Positions 63,501-64,000 of a stretch of 64,000 nucleotides of DNA are shown one piece after another. The position numbers and the translations under genes were made by a program. The notes under the pieces were generated by a model that ran no database searches, was not told the origin of the DNA, and was given only the letters and a program-made list of their open reading frames with translations. Each line of letters starts with the position of its first letter. Position 1 is the stretch's first letter. Origin of the DNA: an uncultured Alistipes sp. (lineage in GTDB: Bacteria; Bacteroidota; Bacteroidia; Bacteroidales; Rikenellaceae); NCBI GenBank assembly GCA_938014215.1, contig CALLRW010000013.1:1-64000 (forward strand), read 5' to 3'.

Positions 63501-63818
63501 GCCGAGGCTTCGGAGAAGGGCGACGCCCTGCTGCGCGAATACACCCGCACGCTGATCGAGTACATCGAATACTACCTCCGCTTCGAGGGGGCACAGGGCG
63601 ACATGGTTTCGGATCTGATCGACGAAAAGCTCGACCAGCTGGGCGATGTCTACTACCTGGCCAGCTATGCCGGCCGGCGCGACGTGGTGGCCGAACTCAA
63701 CGACTACTACCGCTCGCTGGGCGTCTCGGAGGAGAATCTGATCAACGTGGGCGACAAACCCCAGCCGACCGATTCGTCCCTGATTGCCCCGATCGAGGCC
63801 GACTCCGTAGCCCAATAG
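60576..63818 (+). CDS. DUF2723 (GT117) membrane glycosyltransferase-like protein
   Basis: A 1080-residue polytopic protein of the DUF2723/GT117 family, related to PMT/ArnT-type glycosyltransferases and implicated in Bacteroidetes surface glycosylation. The first ~620 residues hold about 12 TM helices. The luminal-loop motif SSLWDCSEFIATSYKLEVGHPPGAP contains the acidic catalytic Asp (seen as SLWDCSEFIA) and the membrane block DTFWFSAIEGEVYAL follows. The C-terminal ~420 residues are soluble (TPR-like near 950-1000, RVEEAVELLDLGLEKLP). Nothing adjacent supplies a donor. Terminator downstream. Confidence 0.9.
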   Translation: MHLFKRWNNLVGWGVFAIAAIVYLMTMEPVSSLWDCSEFIATSYKLEVGHPPGAPLFMMLARLATLFAFGNPDYVGLAVNAMNSLASAFCILFLFWTITHLGRRLATRGGAELTRPTIVAILGAGVVGALAYTFTDTFWFSAIEGEVYALSSMFTALVVWLMLKWEEQADEPHASRWIVLIAYLMGLSIGVHILNLLCIPALVFIYYFRKTDHITWKGALGTTVLAGALIIFLNNIIIPYTVWFGAQVDTLFVNTFGLPVNSGMVVFALALILGLGWAAWTAHRKGHVVLNLFLISTTMVLVGFSSYASMTIRAAANPPMNSNNPNNPHALLSVLNRDQYGSRPLLYGAQYSAPAQDVKEKKIWYLDEDGKYKQATILTGYTHAPEFMTLFPRMWNPAKGEKEYKQWAAYRTKTETLRDENGEIRRDASGRPIRGEVVDYGRKHIYTDSYGDTRSVVEPTFSENLHFFFNYQLSYMYWRYFLWNFVGRQSDIQPSRTTITDGNWLSGIQWIDRMYVGPQDNLPREIAENKGRNTYYFLPFLLGLIGLIYQLNRDPRNFSIVMWLFIMMGVALVLYFNTSPSEPRERDYVYAGSFYAFSIWIGFGVLALRELFEKLSKRRTIVPAAAAIVVSLSVPTILAAQNWDDHDRSHRTMARDIGWNYLQSTLPNSIILDYGDNDTFPLWNNQEVYGVRTDVRIVNTSYLGGEWYIDEMKTKANEAAPVPFSLPKHKYTFTNDQILVDNRVESADIRSVIDFVRSDDPRSKIRLSDGTEMDYIPTRRIALPVNKENAIASGIVAEKDRDKMVDTVYLNLRGNTLDKSQLMILDMLANFDWKRPIYLTQVYILQDLGLMDYLQFDGYAYRFVPILTPVQSPYEIGRIDADYASHLLKEVFRYGNLNDPRVYSDYFIQYNLSASHARDAFARVAKELLREDRVEEAVELLDLGLEKLPTSQIRFTDANTYPFLEAYYAAGAMGDAEASEKGDALLREYTRTLIEYIEYYLRFEGAQGDMVSDLIDEKLDQLGDVYYLASYAGRRDVVAELNDYYRSLGVSEENLINVGDKPQPTDSSLIAPIEADSVAQ

Positions 63819-63915
63819 CGGCGAACGGCTGGTGAGGGACGGATGCCCAACCCCGCCGGACCGAGGGCGGCAGACAGCGCTCCACCCCAACCGGGGGCCA
63901 GCCCCGCAAAGATGA

Positions 63916-63954
63916 AAAGACCTCTCCGAATGGATTTCGGAGAGGTCTTTTTTG
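63916..63954 (+). terminator. Terminator of DUF2723 gene
   Basis: Stem AAGACCTCTCCGAA / TTCGGAGAGGTCTT with a four-base loop and a T run. No further gene is seen to 64000. Confidence 0.9.
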
Positions 63955-64000
63955 CCAGGAATCGACACAACCGGGAGCGGCAGCCCGCCAGGATCCTCAC

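Noticed and set aside
60582..63968. Very long minus-strand ORF (over 1100 codons) opposite the DUF2723 gene
   Set aside because: GC-rich third positions keep the antisense frame open; the predicted protein has no family resemblance and the plus-strand gene is clearly real.

Overview
The window looks like a chromosome segment of a GC-rich Bacteroidales species, most likely Alistipes or a close Rikenellaceae relative (inference). The evidence is the Bacteroidetes promoter signature (TTTG about 19-21 nt before TAnnTTTG) in front of many genes, a MurF-alanine racemase fusion, the divergent Bacteroidetes-type LptD, a DUF2723 protein, NamZ/DUF1343 and SusE-like lipoprotein architecture. Nearly all of it is ordinary, densely packed chromosome. 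Only the first ~800 bases are visibly AT-richer and carry a broken coding remnant, which suggests the edge of a variable region.

Layout. 1-836: coding remnant, a promoter and a candidate structured RNA. 837-5100: flavodiiron protein, UDP-glucose dehydrogenase and a Bcr/CflA-type MFS exporter. 5.4-10.6 kb (minus): YhcH-family protein, EEP nuclease, rhomboid protease, MutL and a small membrane protein. 11-18.5 kb (minus): MurF-Alr, an RsmI-like methyltransferase, GrpE, DnaJ and MutS2. 18.6-24.1 kb: an envelope block (MCE/MlaD protein, cell-wall amidase, divergent LptD). 24.3-26.4 kb (minus): ferredoxin-nitroreductase and a nucleoside-permease-like MFS protein. 26.5-26.9 kb: a tandemly duplicated tRNA-Gln(CUG) unit. 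27-33.2 kb: a FN3-like lipoprotein and two tandem M3 metallopeptidase lipoproteins. 33.4-43.1 kb: RsmE and a six-gene hydrogenase-4/complex-I-like membrane complex (hyfB, C, E, F, G, I homologues) with a pectinesterase lipoprotein gene between the G and I homologues. 43.1-44.7 kb: a split chromate transporter with a secreted protein gene between its halves. 44.8-48.6 kb (minus): small membrane proteins, an rRNA methyltransferase and a U32 peptidase. 48.7-50.9 kb: SerRS, a ferredoxin and an acetyltransferase. 51.1-57.8 kb (minus): NamZ-like, RF2, cytidylate kinase-like, MATE, a lipoprotein and CysRS. 57.9-63.8 kb: an RhlE-type helicase and a DUF2723/GT117 protein.

Two things stand out. First, the hydrogenase-4-like complex keeps its proton-pumping membrane subunits but has lost its redox chemistry. 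All four NiFe-ligand cysteines of the large subunit are replaced. The small-subunit homologue has lost three of four proximal-cluster cysteines and exactly the four cysteines of one of its two ferredoxin clusters. This matches, and may go beyond, the energy-converting hydrogenase-related (Ehr) complexes. Second, many intergenic gaps hold short, degenerate, GC-rich tandem arrays. Each gap has its own unit (10, 14, 16, ~18, 22, ~55 or ~69 bp). Similar low-complexity sequence occurs in frame inside at least three proteins (rRNA methyltransferase insert, amidase linker, helicase tail).
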